The position numbers were made by a program, and so were the translations under genes. A model generated the notes under the pieces. The model searched no databases and was not told the origin of the DNA. It saw only the letters and a program-made list of their open reading frames with translations. From Pirellulaceae bacterium (GTDB taxonomy: Bacteria > Planctomycetota > Planctomycetia > Pirellulales > Pirellulaceae), in contig BPJU01000002.1 in NCBI GenBank assembly GCA_026004775.1, forward strand, positions 1-64,000: DNA of 64,000 bases, given 5' to 3'. Position 1 is the stretch's first letter, and each line of letters starts with the position of its first letter. Below are positions 40,528 through 50,232 of the stretch, piece after piece.

Positions 40528-41410
40528 AATCACGGTGCATTGGGAGCCGGTAGGGCCGCTGATGGTTAAAGCCGGAGCCGACGGCATCGCTTCGGACATG
40601 TTGCCGTTGGTAAGTGGGGATAACGGAAAAGTGTCTCTGGTATTACCCGGAAGTTCGATCAAAGGAGCTCTTCGAGAACACGCCGAACGCGTTGTCCGAA
40701 CAGTGAAGTTAGACACCGCTCCCGATTGGTTGCGTGAAACCGATCCCAAAAAGAGATTTCTCAGTGCAGTCGAAATGGAGCTGATTGATGAGTTGTTCGG
40801 GAAACGTGGTCAAAAGGATAAAGACCAAGAAGATCATGGGGAAAAAGATAAGGATAGAGAATCTAACGACTCTGGTAGCGAGAGTTGGCGGCCTGGCTTG
40901 GGGGCTCTGTCGGTGCGGGATTGCTATGCCACGCAAAAACTTTCGCGGCAGCAATGGCAGGCCATCGAGGCGGCTAGTGACGATGTTCAATTGCAGCAGG
41001 CGCTTCGCCAGGCAGGCCTCGAAAAATGGTCGCAGGCCTATCACGTGGCAGTCGACCGTTGGCTTGGATCGGCTGCTGAAGCGATGCTTTATACGGTGTT
41101 AGAGCCACACGCGGTGCAGTGGGAACCGATTTGCCTCGAGGTGAACCTGGCAAGGCTGCCCGAGGACAAGCAACTGGCCGCTGTTGCCCTGCTGTTGGTT
41201 GTTCTCCGCGACTTGGCGAGAGGCTTTTTGCCGCTCGGATTTGCGACCCATCGCGGAATGGGAGCCGTGAGGGTTTCCCAGATGACCATTGTCGGTCACG
41301 CCCTTGGTGGAGAATGGAATGGATTCCAGCAGGCTCAAATTCCCGGCGATAAACTTTCTGCACTTCCCTCGAATGTTCTGGCACTGCTGGAAGACGCTTG
41401 GCGGAAATGA
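40451..41410 (+). CDS. Cas7-type RAMP, second backbone subunit
   Basis: 319 aa, probably from the TTG at 40451 (a GTG two codons on is also possible). RAMP motifs VLPGSSIKGALREHAERVV and a late glycine loop FATHRGMGAVRV mark the Cas7 fold. Between them a charged, low-complexity insert (about residues 118-142, rich in K, D and E) forms a probable flexible loop. Intact. Its end overlaps the csx19 ATG in an ATGA junction, so translation is coupled. Confidence 0.8.
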   Translation: MGVLFPKKKFRKPTIPIPVNDRPRLEITVHWEPVGPLMVKAGADGIASDMLPLVSGDNGKVSLVLPGSSIKGALREHAERVVRTVKLDTAPDWLRETDPKKRFLSAVEMELIDELFGKRGQKDKDQEDHGEKDKDRESNDSGSESWRPGLGALSVRDCYATQKLSRQQWQAIEAASDDVQLQQALRQAGLEKWSQAYHVAVDRWLGSAAEAMLYTVLEPHAVQWEPICLEVNLARLPEDKQLAAVALLLVVLRDLARGFLPLGFATHRGMGAVRVSQMTIVGHALGGEWNGFQQAQIPGDKLSALPSNVLALLEDAWRK

Positions 41411-42054
41411 AACGGTTGCCCGCAGGGAGCAGATGCATGACTACCCCCTTGCACGTCTATCGACGCGAACAAATTGACCTGGCTTCGGCGATCGAAGTTC
41501 TCGGCGCGTGGGTCGGTGATATCCGGAAACAAGGGGCGGAAGGAGGCAAGCTCGGAGACGGACAGCTCAGGCCCATTGCCCTGCTTTACACCCCGCAGAA
41601 TTGTCAACTGGCAGTGCTGGAAGAAAACCAGCTCAAAGATGCGAAAGGCCGCCTTGTGCCATTGACGGCAGTGTTTGAAGCCCGAGTCTTTTGCGATGTG
41701 GCTGAATTGCGATGGCTGCACGATCCGAACGGCGGAGCGTCGCACGCAGCGGTAATCCTTTGCGAAAAACCACCTCCTCTAACATCTGATTGGACCGCGT
41801 TACCTGTACCAGAGGTAATTGATACTATACCGCAAACGTACCTCCTTTGGGGTGAGGGCACTGGGCGTCACCCCGCTCCGGGGTGGAGTGAACTTGCAAC
41901 GGCGCGTATCGGTGCAATGCCGGTGCCGGTTGGTGGTGTCGAAGCAAATGCACGGGTGGTGCTCCATAGCAAAGAATATGTCGTCGAGGCGGAGCACGGT
42001 AACGCCGTAGTCTATGACGAGCGATTGCTAAGGCTGGAGAAAGTCCATGGCTGA
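41407..42054 (+). CDS. csx19: Type III-D accessory protein Csx19 (TIGR03984-like)
   Basis: 215 aa from the ATG overlapping the previous stop; a Met at 41437 is an alternative. It shows the family pattern of a short protein with TYLLWGEGTGR in its second half and ATARIGAMPVPV after it. Csx19 is a subunit-like protein found in III-D operons whose detailed role is little known; in structures of fused III-D relatives similar parts contact the complex. Intact. Overlaps the next gene by 8 nt. Confidence 0.75.
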   Translation: MKRLPAGSRCMTTPLHVYRREQIDLASAIEVLGAWVGDIRKQGAEGGKLGDGQLRPIALLYTPQNCQLAVLEENQLKDAKGRLVPLTAVFEARVFCDVAELRWLHDPNGGASHAAVILCEKPPPLTSDWTALPVPEVIDTIPQTYLLWGEGTGRHPAPGWSELATARIGAMPVPVGGVEANARVVLHSKEYVVEAEHGNAVVYDERLLRLEKVHG

Positions 42055-44579
42055 AGGTGAACTGATCGTAACCAAGAAAGGACAGGTGCGCGTGCGCTTC
42101 GTCAACAAGAACGGCAAGTCCGTCGAGGCGGCCGTGCCGCAGAATGAACTTTCCCGGTCGATTGCAGCACAGCTCGAAGAGCATCTTTCGAAGAACACGG
42201 CCGATAAACTTACGGGGTTGAAAGTCGAACTGGAAGAGGTGGGCGGACAACCGAAAAAGGTGCGGCCCGTAGGTGAGCCCTTTGAGTCACCGGTTGCGCC
42301 GATGCCGACTTCCAATCCAGGTAGCCAAACAAAGAAAAGTGGTGCAGCATCTTCTCATTCCCGCCAACCGCAGCCAGCTCAACATGGAGCGGCAAATCAA
42401 GGGGGCGGTGGCGAGCAGCGCTTCCACAATCCATATAATTTTGTACCGGCTTTGCCGCGGGATAAAGTTGGAGGAGATCTAGGAGATAGCAAACCGGCAG
42501 GCCATCACGTACTTTTCCCGGATCGATACAGCGGGGTGATACGCGTTTGCATGACCGCCAAGACACCTCTGCTTGTGCCGGACGCTGGCCGTTTAATTGA
42601 TTACCAAAAGGAAAACGAGGCCCAGGGGATTACCAAGGGCCACAAGAGCTATCCTGTCCGGCTGGATCCGACCGGTAAGCCGTACATTCCTCCCACGTCG
42701 GTCAAGGGGATGCTGCGGGCAGCGTATGAAGCAGTTACCAATTCGCGGTTGGCTGTGTTTCCCGGCCATGACCGAAAACTAGCCTATCGCATGGTAACGC
42801 AAGAGGGGCTGGCGTTAGTACCGGCGCGCATCGATAACAACTCTATCCAACTACTTCCCGGTACAGCAACAATAGGCGCCAACGGTCCACAGGGTCCCAT
42901 GTATGCGGCTTGGCTGCCACGCTACCATAACGGTCAAGTAGCACGGTGGGGCAGTACGCTATCCAAATAACGAGCTTCCTCAGCATGGTGATGCGGTGGA
43001 ATGTTGGATTGAGCTTTTTCAACATAAACGTTGGAATAATCAGCGCAACAGCATGTCCCGACTTTCAGTTATGGCGGGTGCGCGCTATATGCAAACGCGG
43101 TGGCCAACTACCAAACAAACCAGCACCCACTCCGAAACCCAACAACCCGCCTCGACACAATTATTGTGAATCTCTCGGCAGAATTGAACGTATTACGGGT
43201 TGGGTTTGTGTTACCAATGCAAATATCGACCGAAAGCATGACGAACGGGTATTTTTCAATACAAAGGAGGATGTGTCGCTGCCTTTGACCGATGACTTGG
43301 TGAAGGATTGGGATACTCTCATCCGCAACTACCAGGAAGAACATGAAGATGAGATAGCACGTGGGACTGAAGTGCCCGCCAGCTCTACAGCATTCGCATT
43401 GGTCGCGGCAGATCGTCGGAATTAATGGAAATAAGGCAGCGGAGCGAGAGTTGAAGAGCGGCACGCTTTGTTATGCTGCTGTGAGGCAAACGTGGAGCTA
43501 CGTGGAGCGTGGTGGGACTTTATCCTGTGAACATCTCGCGTAAGCTCTTCGACGTAGCCCCGCTTGATTTGCTGCCCGAGAGTCTTCGGCCTGCCGATGC
43601 GATATCGAAGCTTTCGCCGGCCGACCGAGTCTTCGGTTGGGTGAATCAGGAGGGTAAAGGAGCCTACCGCGGGCAGATTCGGATCGGCCCTGTCGAAGTG
43701 CCACACGAATAATGCCATCGAGTCGTTTGGCACGCCCGGGCTGCCGCTGGCGATTCTCGGCGCTCCGAAACCACAGCAGACCCGTTTCTATGTGGCTGCG
43801 TCGCCAGGCGGTGAAGCGCAGAAGAACGGTGTCCCGAAACAACAAGCAGGATACCAGCGAGGCAAGGGGCTTCGCGGTCGAAAAGTGTATCCACACCATC
43901 AGGGACTATCAGACAACTACTGGGAGAATCCATTAGAGGACCGCACCCAGCGGGCGGACAACGGGCGATTCCAGGAGTACCGGCGCCCGAAACTCAACGG
44001 ACGAGAACAGCGCGATGACCAGAACCGTTCGGTCCAAGCCTGGATCAAGCCCGGCGCTCAGTTCTCGTTCGATATCTACGTGCGAAACCTAAGCGCCGTA
44101 GAGCTGGGGGCCCTGTTGTGGTTGTTGGATTACCCGAAGGCCATTATCACCGGTTTGGAGGTGGAAAGCCGCTGGGGTTCGGCAGCGTGCGACTGTCGAT
44201 CGATTGGGAAAAAACGCATTTGGCGAATGGAAATGCCTGGCGAACTTTTTACTGCACGCTCCAGGATACCGAACTGCCTAAGTTGGAACCCAAGGAGCTG
44301 ATCGAGGCGTTCAAGACCGCAGTGGGCCAAGCCTATGGTGGCAAGTTCGAAGAGGTTTCCTTTATCAAGGCTTGGTTACGAGCGGCGACGGGGCATCCGG
44401 ATAACCTGCCCACGCACTATCCTCGAGCGCGTCAAGAAGGACAATCAGGGGCCGTACCTCCGCACCCCGAAGGAAAAGCGTACGAGTGGTTCGTCGAGAA
44501 TGACCGAACCGGAAGAAATGGCGGTCCCAACTTATGCCTGCCCGATCTGCATCGGGATACAGGCTTACCGATTTTATAA
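42047..44579 (+). CDS. TIGR03986-type CRISPR RAMP protein, multiply frameshifted
   Basis: Begins with a small OB-like segment (ELIVTKKGQVRVRFVNKNG), a Pro/Gln-rich linker, then NPYNFVPALPRD, PYIPPTSVKGMLRAAYEAVT (RAMP block) and MYAAWLPRYHNG. The match continues in other frames: GWVCVTNANIDRKHDERVFF, SPADRVFGWVNQEGKGAYRG, LPLAILGAPKPQQTRFYVAA, then KGLRGRKVYPHH, LSAVELGALLWLLDYPKAII, GGGKPLGFGSVRLSIDWEK and the end YEWFVENDRTGRNGG. That is one protein of about 840 codons broken by at least five shifts (near 42955, 43430, 43515, 43705, 44150). TIGR03986 proteins are the large multi-RAMP members of III-D operons. Last gene of the effector operon. Confidence 0.75.
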
Positions 44580-45417
44580 AGTCACCGCGACCGTTCACGG
44601 TCAGAAAATGAACGGTAACATGTTTACCGGCTACGTGGCTGCGCGCAACACCGGGGAATCGACGGTACGGTTCCTCCCGCTCAGGCCCTTGGCCGGGGCT
44701 AAACAAAAGGCTGCCTTTCTGGCCGCTGGTTGCGAGCTTCGATAACGAACGACTACAGCATAGTGTGTCGTAGTCGTACTGTTTAACTGCACCGATCGAA
44801 GCACCGGAGCATGCGGTACAGTAGAAAGGTCGCGGCATGAGGCAGTGATCGCAGAAGCGGCGCGGACAGTTTTGGCTGCCGGAAGAAAGATAATTGTGGC
44901 AAAAAGATAATCTATAATCCTAACACGTTTACACGTTTATTTTTGTGCTGGTATTACCGGACTTGAACAACAAAATGGGGTTGTCCCTACCGAGTTGCTG
45001 ACGGTTCACAACGGTCCGCCGGTAGCGGTTGGTGGCCAACCAACCGTGAACGGTTACAAGGCGCCGAACCTTCGTCGGAAAAGAGCCCGGAAAACGATAG
45101 ATGCTGAACGGTTTGGTACGAGTGGAACAGCGGACATGGCCATCGGCGTGAGACGCGTTCCCAGGTCGCACGCCGGCCCCCCCATAAAGGATGACTTTCC
45201 GGTGAAGCGCAAGGCAACAAGCGGTACCGCGATTCGACGGCTGGCGGGCGCTGGTGGCCAACACACGCGGTTTTCGGCCTGGAGCTTTACTCAAGGGAGT
45301 GGCGAGTCGGTGCCGGTTAGGTTGACGGCAGTTCATTGTGCCTCGCTAGTTGATTTTCGGTGCTCGCATCGGTTAAGATTGCGGCAACGAAAATGCACTC
45401 GTTGTGGGGGTGGCACA
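44580..45417. other. Intergenic between cas operon and accessory island
   Basis: About 840 bases. No CRISPR array and no supported gene. The only structure I see is the inverted dispersed-repeat copy at 45013-45057. Confidence 0.5.
45013..45057 (-). repeat. Dispersed repeat, partial inverted copy B
   Basis: On the minus strand it begins GTAACCGTTCACGGTTGGTT followed by GGCC, matching the first ~45 bases of the 82-bp repeat at 60239 in opposite orientation. Its GTAACC edge faces right, towards the accessory island. Confidence 0.7.
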
Positions 45418-46317
45418 ATGAACGATCTCGACCTTCGCGAGCTTGTCACGGCGTATCGAAATGGTGATCTACAATGCTTACGCAGGGTTATACGAATACG
45501 TGACGACGAAAGCCGCATCAAATAGCGAGGCACTACAACTCTTCGCAGTTTCAGGACGCCGCAGACGACGCGAGCCTGCACGTGCTTGACAAGTTAAAAA
45601 GCACCGCGTTTGATCCAACCCGGTCCTTGCTCCGAGGCGGCAGTGAAAAAATGGATCGAACAGGCTACAAAGAATTATCTTAGAACCCAATGTCGAAAAA
45701 AAGGCACGACCGCAATACCCTTATCCGCACTAGCCAACGAAGCGGGCGACGGCGACGGAGGAAACTTTGAAATAGCGGATAAGAAGTTGCCCCCAGATAA
45801 AGAAACAATAGACCGGTTGCAAAGGTGTGTGGATGCGTTCGAGAACATCCACCAACTGATCGAACAGGGGCTGGAGGTATTGGTAAAAGCGGTCGACTTC
45901 CGCGCGGTCTATTTGTGGCTTTTTCGGACGGAACTTTATAGGGTAGCACGATGCGAATACGGATCGTCACCCGATTGGTACTCGTGTTTGACGTTAGTCG
46001 AGGATTGCTGTTCGTGGGCCGGTAACCGCGGGGGACTCAAGTTCCGCCAGGGTTGGCCTCCGATCGGCAAGCTATGGGAATTACTTCGAGCGCATCGGGA
46101 GAGAGCGGAGAACCTGGATGTGTCGCTAGTAGTTGTGGTTGCCAAGAAGACGCATCCCGACTTGAACGCCAAGCCGTGTCAATTATATCAATGGTTTCGC
46201 AGGCTGCGCAACCACATTATGGCTGAGTTCACGGAGGACAAGCTTCTTGCTGCCGCCGGTTCTCGGGAGCACCTTCAGGCGTGGCAAAATATCATAATGT
46301 GCAGTGAGGATCGTTAA
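45418..46317 (+). CDS. ECF-type sigma-factor-like protein, frameshifted at its N-terminus
   Basis: Pieces in consecutive frames give MNDLDLRELVTAYRNGDL / AYAGLYEYVTTKAAS / DAADDASLHVLDKLKSTAFD-PTRS / VKKWIEQATKNYLRTQCRKK. That order matches sigma region 2 of ECF factors (helix 2.1, the D-x-x-Q/D stretch, FDPxRS, and W...A.NYLR..RKK for -10 recognition). From about 45640 the frame is open for some 220 residues and ends with NAKPCQLYQWFRRLRNHI, which resembles a sigma region 4 recognition helix. Three shifts in 200 bases. The call is from motif order only; the protein is longer than a plain ECF factor. Located upstream of the CARF-Lon gene. Confidence 0.5.
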
Positions 46318-46340
46318 GGTACGGCCGGAGTGAGTGAAAA

Positions 46341-47063
46341 GTGAATACAGCAGGTGACGAGTGGCAACCGGCTACAATCTCCATAGAAGGTTGTCCGTAT
46401 TGTCCAATTAAAGTTTTCTCAGTCTGTGACAAGGCGGTCGAGCATATCCGGGAGCATCTGCTGGACGAGCGCGAAGCTGCGGCATGGGTATGTGTGCTGG
46501 ATCCGCATGGTGCGGTCATTGACGCCATTTCCGATCCGCATTCTCGCAATCGTCTCTACCATGAGTGCGGGCGACAAGTGGAAGCACTGCGGCTATTATA
46601 TGAGGCTTACACCAAGGTAATTGAGAGCAATTTGAGGGACGCATGCTGGCTTCATTGGAAGTACGTTGAGCGTCGGGGCGCAGGCTGGCTAGGAGTAGCT
46701 TTGGGCACCTGCGGTCTATTGATGGTCGCCGAAAACGGCACGATCGTCACGGCGTTCTTTCCGCGTCAACCGGAACCGGACGGTCCCGTGCGGCGAGGGA
46801 AACGCCACATGCGGGGCGGAACACAGCCCAAGGAAAGCCTCAAAGAATACGAGGCCCGCTGGACAAACGAGGAACGCATCTATTATCGGGTATTCCGTCC
46901 GGCATTCCGGTTTGTCCGTGCGGCACAGGAGGAATGGTTTGCGCAGATCGGGTGGCTTCGGCCGCGAAACACCGACTATGCATTGCTCAAGGATAAACTG
47001 CCACCTGTAGCACATATGACGCTGGTCACATGGAGGGAATACAGAAAAAAGTGCGGCCATTGA
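46341..47063 (+). CDS. Hypothetical protein in CARF-Lon cassette (240 aa)
   Basis: 240 aa from a GTG preceded by GGAGTGAG. A CPYC pair lies near residue 18; the middle has a hydrophobic WLGVALGTCGLLMVAENGTIV stretch (about 117-137), and the C-terminal third is Arg/Lys- and aromatic-rich. No family recognised. It starts 23 nt after the sigma-like gene, so the two are probably co-transcribed, and it is a candidate anti-sigma factor, toxin or protease substrate (inference from position only). Confidence 0.6.
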   Translation: MNTAGDEWQPATISIEGCPYCPIKVFSVCDKAVEHIREHLLDEREAAAWVCVLDPHGAVIDAISDPHSRNRLYHECGRQVEALRLLYEAYTKVIESNLRDACWLHWKYVERRGAGWLGVALGTCGLLMVAENGTIVTAFFPRQPEPDGPVRRGKRHMRGGTQPKESLKEYEARWTNEERIYYRVFRPAFRFVRAAQEEWFAQIGWLRPRNTDYALLKDKLPPVAHMTLVTWREYRKKCGH

Positions 47064-47311
47064 CTGTCAATAAGTCTCAACAGCCCTTCCATTTTCGTCC
47101 GGCACGTCACAAATTAGATGCGCGGCGCGTAACTATAGTCAAGGGTAAGTTGACAGTTTGATACGCTGCGACGGAACATCAATTACTTTATGCGATCATT
47201 GGGCTAGTGGCGACGGATGACCTGCCCGGTACCGGCAATCGACGGGTGTGTGACCAGCCAGTTAAGTTGCAACGGTTGGCTTGAATACTACGAATTCAGT
47301 AGGATAGCGAT

Positions 47312-48562
47312 ATGGGCACGACGGCGAATGAGGTAAAAAGGCTTATCAGACAAGCCGGCGAAGCCGCCATCGACTCGGCGTCCTTGTCCCTTGTTGAAGA
47401 GTGGGTCGACGACTTTTTCGAACTGGCCCACGCTGCCGATACCTCTCATCCGCCGCTGGCCTACGACTTGCTATCCGCATGGTATCGACTGTGGCGAGTG
47501 AAACCGGCACTTGTCGAAGCTGTTACTGGGATAGCCGTCCCTGTGAACCGGAAGGTCGATTCGGACTTTTGGTCCGTCGTGCTCAAGGCATACGATTACC
47601 ACAGGGATGAACAGCTATTGCGTAGCCGTCTGCCCGATCTGGTAAGAATGGCTCTTGACGTTCCGAAGCCGCTGGCGTGGATTGGGGAATTATATGAATT
47701 TGCGGACGCCGTGGTGGAGCAAGGTGAGGAACCAACGGAATGGGCTCGCGATTTACTGGAAGACTTGGACACCGCCTGCTTGCTGTGCGCGGCGGCCGAG
47801 TGGCTGTCGCAAAGTATCCCGGAGTCACTGCGGCAACAGATGCGGCTGGCACGGCGAGCGCTTCGCCGGCAGGCGGATGCCTTCTTGATCATACCGGATT
47901 TCGTACTCTCTTTCGTCAAAACGATCGACTTCGATCACCCGGTTCATCCTCTCCTGGCGTCATCGGCTGATTGGAGTGTTATCTTGCTGGAAGAGATCGT
48001 TCGCTTTCGCCGCTTTGCCGAAGGCGACCAGCCGATTTCAAAAGAGGCGTTCGAAACAGTTCGTCACTTGGTGAAAGCTCAGCGGGAACGCCTGGCCGTG
48101 GCGGCCTTGACGGCCTGGTTGGTGTGGCAAATGAGTTTGCCTCGAGCCGGCGCAATGGTGAGTCTGGCTGCGTCGACGCACGCCCCCAGCGAAGCGATCA
48201 ACATGAACCGATGCCGATGGATCAGCCCGGACGGGCAATATGTGGCGCTCGTCGATCTGCCATCACAGACATCGATCGAGACGCGAATGGATCGCTTGGC
48301 CATTCGTTTTCACAGGATAATCGCCGCTGTTGGCGAACCTGTCCCGGGAAGCCCGGCCACGGAGCTCGAACGAACGATGGTGCGGTTCTGTGGCCTTGAG
48401 TCGGTCGTCAACTCAGAAGCAATTGCAAACTTTCCCTTGGAGCAATTGCACGAGGCGATCCAGCGACAACCATCACTCGATCTTATAGTCAGTAGCCCCA
48501 CAGGTGAGGAGGTTTGGGAGTTGGCTTCATCGCCGACATCCGAAACGGGTGAGGGCCGGTAA
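47312..48562 (+). CDS. Hypothetical helical protein in CARF-Lon cassette (416 aa)
   Basis: 416 aa from an ATG with AGGATA about 6 nt upstream. Predicted from composition to be mainly alpha-helical (many Leu/Ala/Glu/Arg runs), without transmembrane segment, signal peptide or familiar catalytic motif. Its 3' end overlaps the start of the CARF-Lon gene, so they are translationally linked. I infer a direct partner or substrate of that protease; function otherwise unknown. Confidence 0.65.
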   Translation: MGTTANEVKRLIRQAGEAAIDSASLSLVEEWVDDFFELAHAADTSHPPLAYDLLSAWYRLWRVKPALVEAVTGIAVPVNRKVDSDFWSVVLKAYDYHRDEQLLRSRLPDLVRMALDVPKPLAWIGELYEFADAVVEQGEEPTEWARDLLEDLDTACLLCAAAEWLSQSIPESLRQQMRLARRALRRQADAFLIIPDFVLSFVKTIDFDHPVHPLLASSADWSVILLEEIVRFRRFAEGDQPISKEAFETVRHLVKAQRERLAVAALTAWLVWQMSLPRAGAMVSLAASTHAPSEAINMNRCRWISPDGQYVALVDLPSQTSIETRMDRLAIRFHRIIAAVGEPVPGSPATELERTMVRFCGLESVVNSEAIANFPLEQLHEAIQRQPSLDLIVSSPTGEEVWELASSPTSETGEGR

Positions 48563-50048
48563 GTTTGTGCGGGTGCGGAGACGGTTCGAAGTGTTATATC
48601 TGGGTAACCATGAGCTAAAGCGGCTGTGTGAATTGGACGCGATGTCAGGAAGCTGCTCGGAGTGCGAGCGCCCCTGGTTGGCATTGGAAGCCGTGCGTCT
48701 TCTGGGGCCGTTGTCTCCATGGTGGCTGCGGCCCGAAACGCTCACTGCGGCCCGGCAAGCGGACAGCCGGTATGTCCCCGACCGATGGATCAGGCAGGCC
48801 GAGGCTCCCGAGCCGCAGTACGGGCTTGCCCTGGTTACCTGCCAGTGGCGAGTATCTGGATCCGGAGTGGAGGCTCCTCTAGCGGAGCCAAGCGCTGAGG
48901 GCCCTCGGCTGCTACGTCCGTCACTGGTGCTGCCCCTGCGCTGGTGCCGGCAGGGTTGCGATGGAGCTTTGCCCGAAAGATTGCTGGAACTGGCCGGGCG
49001 CGTCCGCCGATTGCTCAACCAAGAGGAATACAGGATCACCTGGGGCTTTTCGGAAACAGACAGTGTCGATGCCCGCCGGTTGTCGCTCCATCCGGAATCA
49101 GCTTTCTTCTCTTTAGCCGGTTCACTCTACCTGGCAAGCGCTGCGTCCGACAATGGGGAGGTGCTTGTCGATCCGACGGTATGGATCACCGGCGCCTGGG
49201 ATGATCAGGTGAAGGAGGTGCAGGAAGTTAGCGGGATCCGCGCCAAGGTCACTACCATGCTGCAATTCGGGGCTCGCCGCATCTTCGTACCGGCGCAAAA
49301 TTTCAATGAGGCTCGCTCGGTGGCGCGCCAGTTGGGCTCGCCTCCGGATTGCGTGCAAGCTCTGCCCTTGGCCAGTGATATCTTGGCGGTGTTGCGGCCC
49401 GTCCTGGCACTGTTGGGGGTACCCCCAAGCAAAGACGCTCCGTGGGACGATCGAAAAAGGTACTATTCATTTCTGGTCCGGTATAGTGGTCCAGAACGCC
49501 CTTCGGAATACTACCGAAGGAATCTCATCGATGACGTGATTTCCCGCTGCGGTGAGCGTCTCGATGATAACCTTCGAAGAATCGCAGAATCTCGACCTGT
49601 TCTGATTACTTCGCTGAGCTATAGCCCGGAAATGGTGTTGATAGCCTATCGGACCTTTCGTCCGTCTCGACTTGTCGTCCTCGTCAGCTCTTACAACGAT
49701 CAACCGTGGATGAAATTCAAGGATCTGTTATCATGCTGGCAAAGCGAACACGGCATGAATCATGAAGTGAGAGAGTTCCGCGCGAATGATCCGACAGAAG
49801 CGGTACGAGAAGCGCAACGCCTCTTTGAGGAGCTTGCGCGGGATGCGGCAGGCAGCCCAATCGTCGTTGATTTAACACCAGGCCAAAAACCCACCACGAT
49901 CGGATTGCTGCTGGCCCATGTCGATGGCGTGTACAAGGTCTATCTCCACCACACCTACGACGGTACGTCGCAGCGGCCCGAAGCCGGAACTGAGAGGTAC
50001 ATCCTTGTTGACACGAATGGACGTAGTTCCGGATTGAATGCACATTAA
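48549..50048 (+). CDS. Lon-like protease domain fused to CARF-like domain
   Basis: About 499 aa from a GTG at 48549 (GTG 48504 is also open). The middle resembles the Lon (S16) protease core: HPESAFFSLAGSLYLASAAS with candidate Ser at nt about 49098, then VWITGAWDDQVKEVQEVSGI-RAKV with candidate Lys at about 49245, and the Lon-like GARRIFVPAQNFNEA. The C-terminal part is CARF-like: a Rossmann start VLITSLSYSPEMVLIAYRTF and VVDLTPGQKPTTIGLLLAHV, echoing the DLTGGTK motif that contacts cyclic oligoadenylates. An N-terminal CSEC pair is also present. Such architecture implies a protease switched on by the Cas10 second messenger. Sits ~4 kb after the III-D operon on the same strand. Confidence 0.62.
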   Translation: MRAGKFVRVRRRFEVLYLGNHELKRLCELDAMSGSCSECERPWLALEAVRLLGPLSPWWLRPETLTAARQADSRYVPDRWIRQAEAPEPQYGLALVTCQWRVSGSGVEAPLAEPSAEGPRLLRPSLVLPLRWCRQGCDGALPERLLELAGRVRRLLNQEEYRITWGFSETDSVDARRLSLHPESAFFSLAGSLYLASAASDNGEVLVDPTVWITGAWDDQVKEVQEVSGIRAKVTTMLQFGARRIFVPAQNFNEARSVARQLGSPPDCVQALPLASDILAVLRPVLALLGVPPSKDAPWDDRKRYYSFLVRYSGPERPSEYYRRNLIDDVISRCGERLDDNLRRIAESRPVLITSLSYSPEMVLIAYRTFRPSRLVVLVSSYNDQPWMKFKDLLSCWQSEHGMNHEVREFRANDPTEAVREAQRLFEELARDAAGSPIVVDLTPGQKPTTIGLLLAHVDGVYKVYLHHTYDGTSQRPEAGTERYILVDTNGRSSGLNAH

Positions 50049-50232
50049 CGTCGTACTCGTCGGTCAATTCTGTCAGAATCGGCTGACACTCCACGTATTT
50101 GATCATAGGAGTCGGTGGCACTGCTCCGCACGGGTCGCGTTGCGCGGCCCGGCTGGTCGGACCCCACCGCGAACTCCTGGCAGGCAGACCATAGTTGGCG
50201 TTTAGCCGTGGCTCGGCCACAAGAAGAGTCGT

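Noticed and set aside
44335-44745. 136-codon frame at the end of the cas operon
   Set aside because: The TIGR03986-type ending (YEWFVENDRTGRNGG) is in another frame over the same bases.
44995-45525. 176-codon plus-strand frame
   Set aside because: Runs through the dispersed repeat into the start of the sigma-like gene in a different reading of it; composition is not protein-like until the shared segment.
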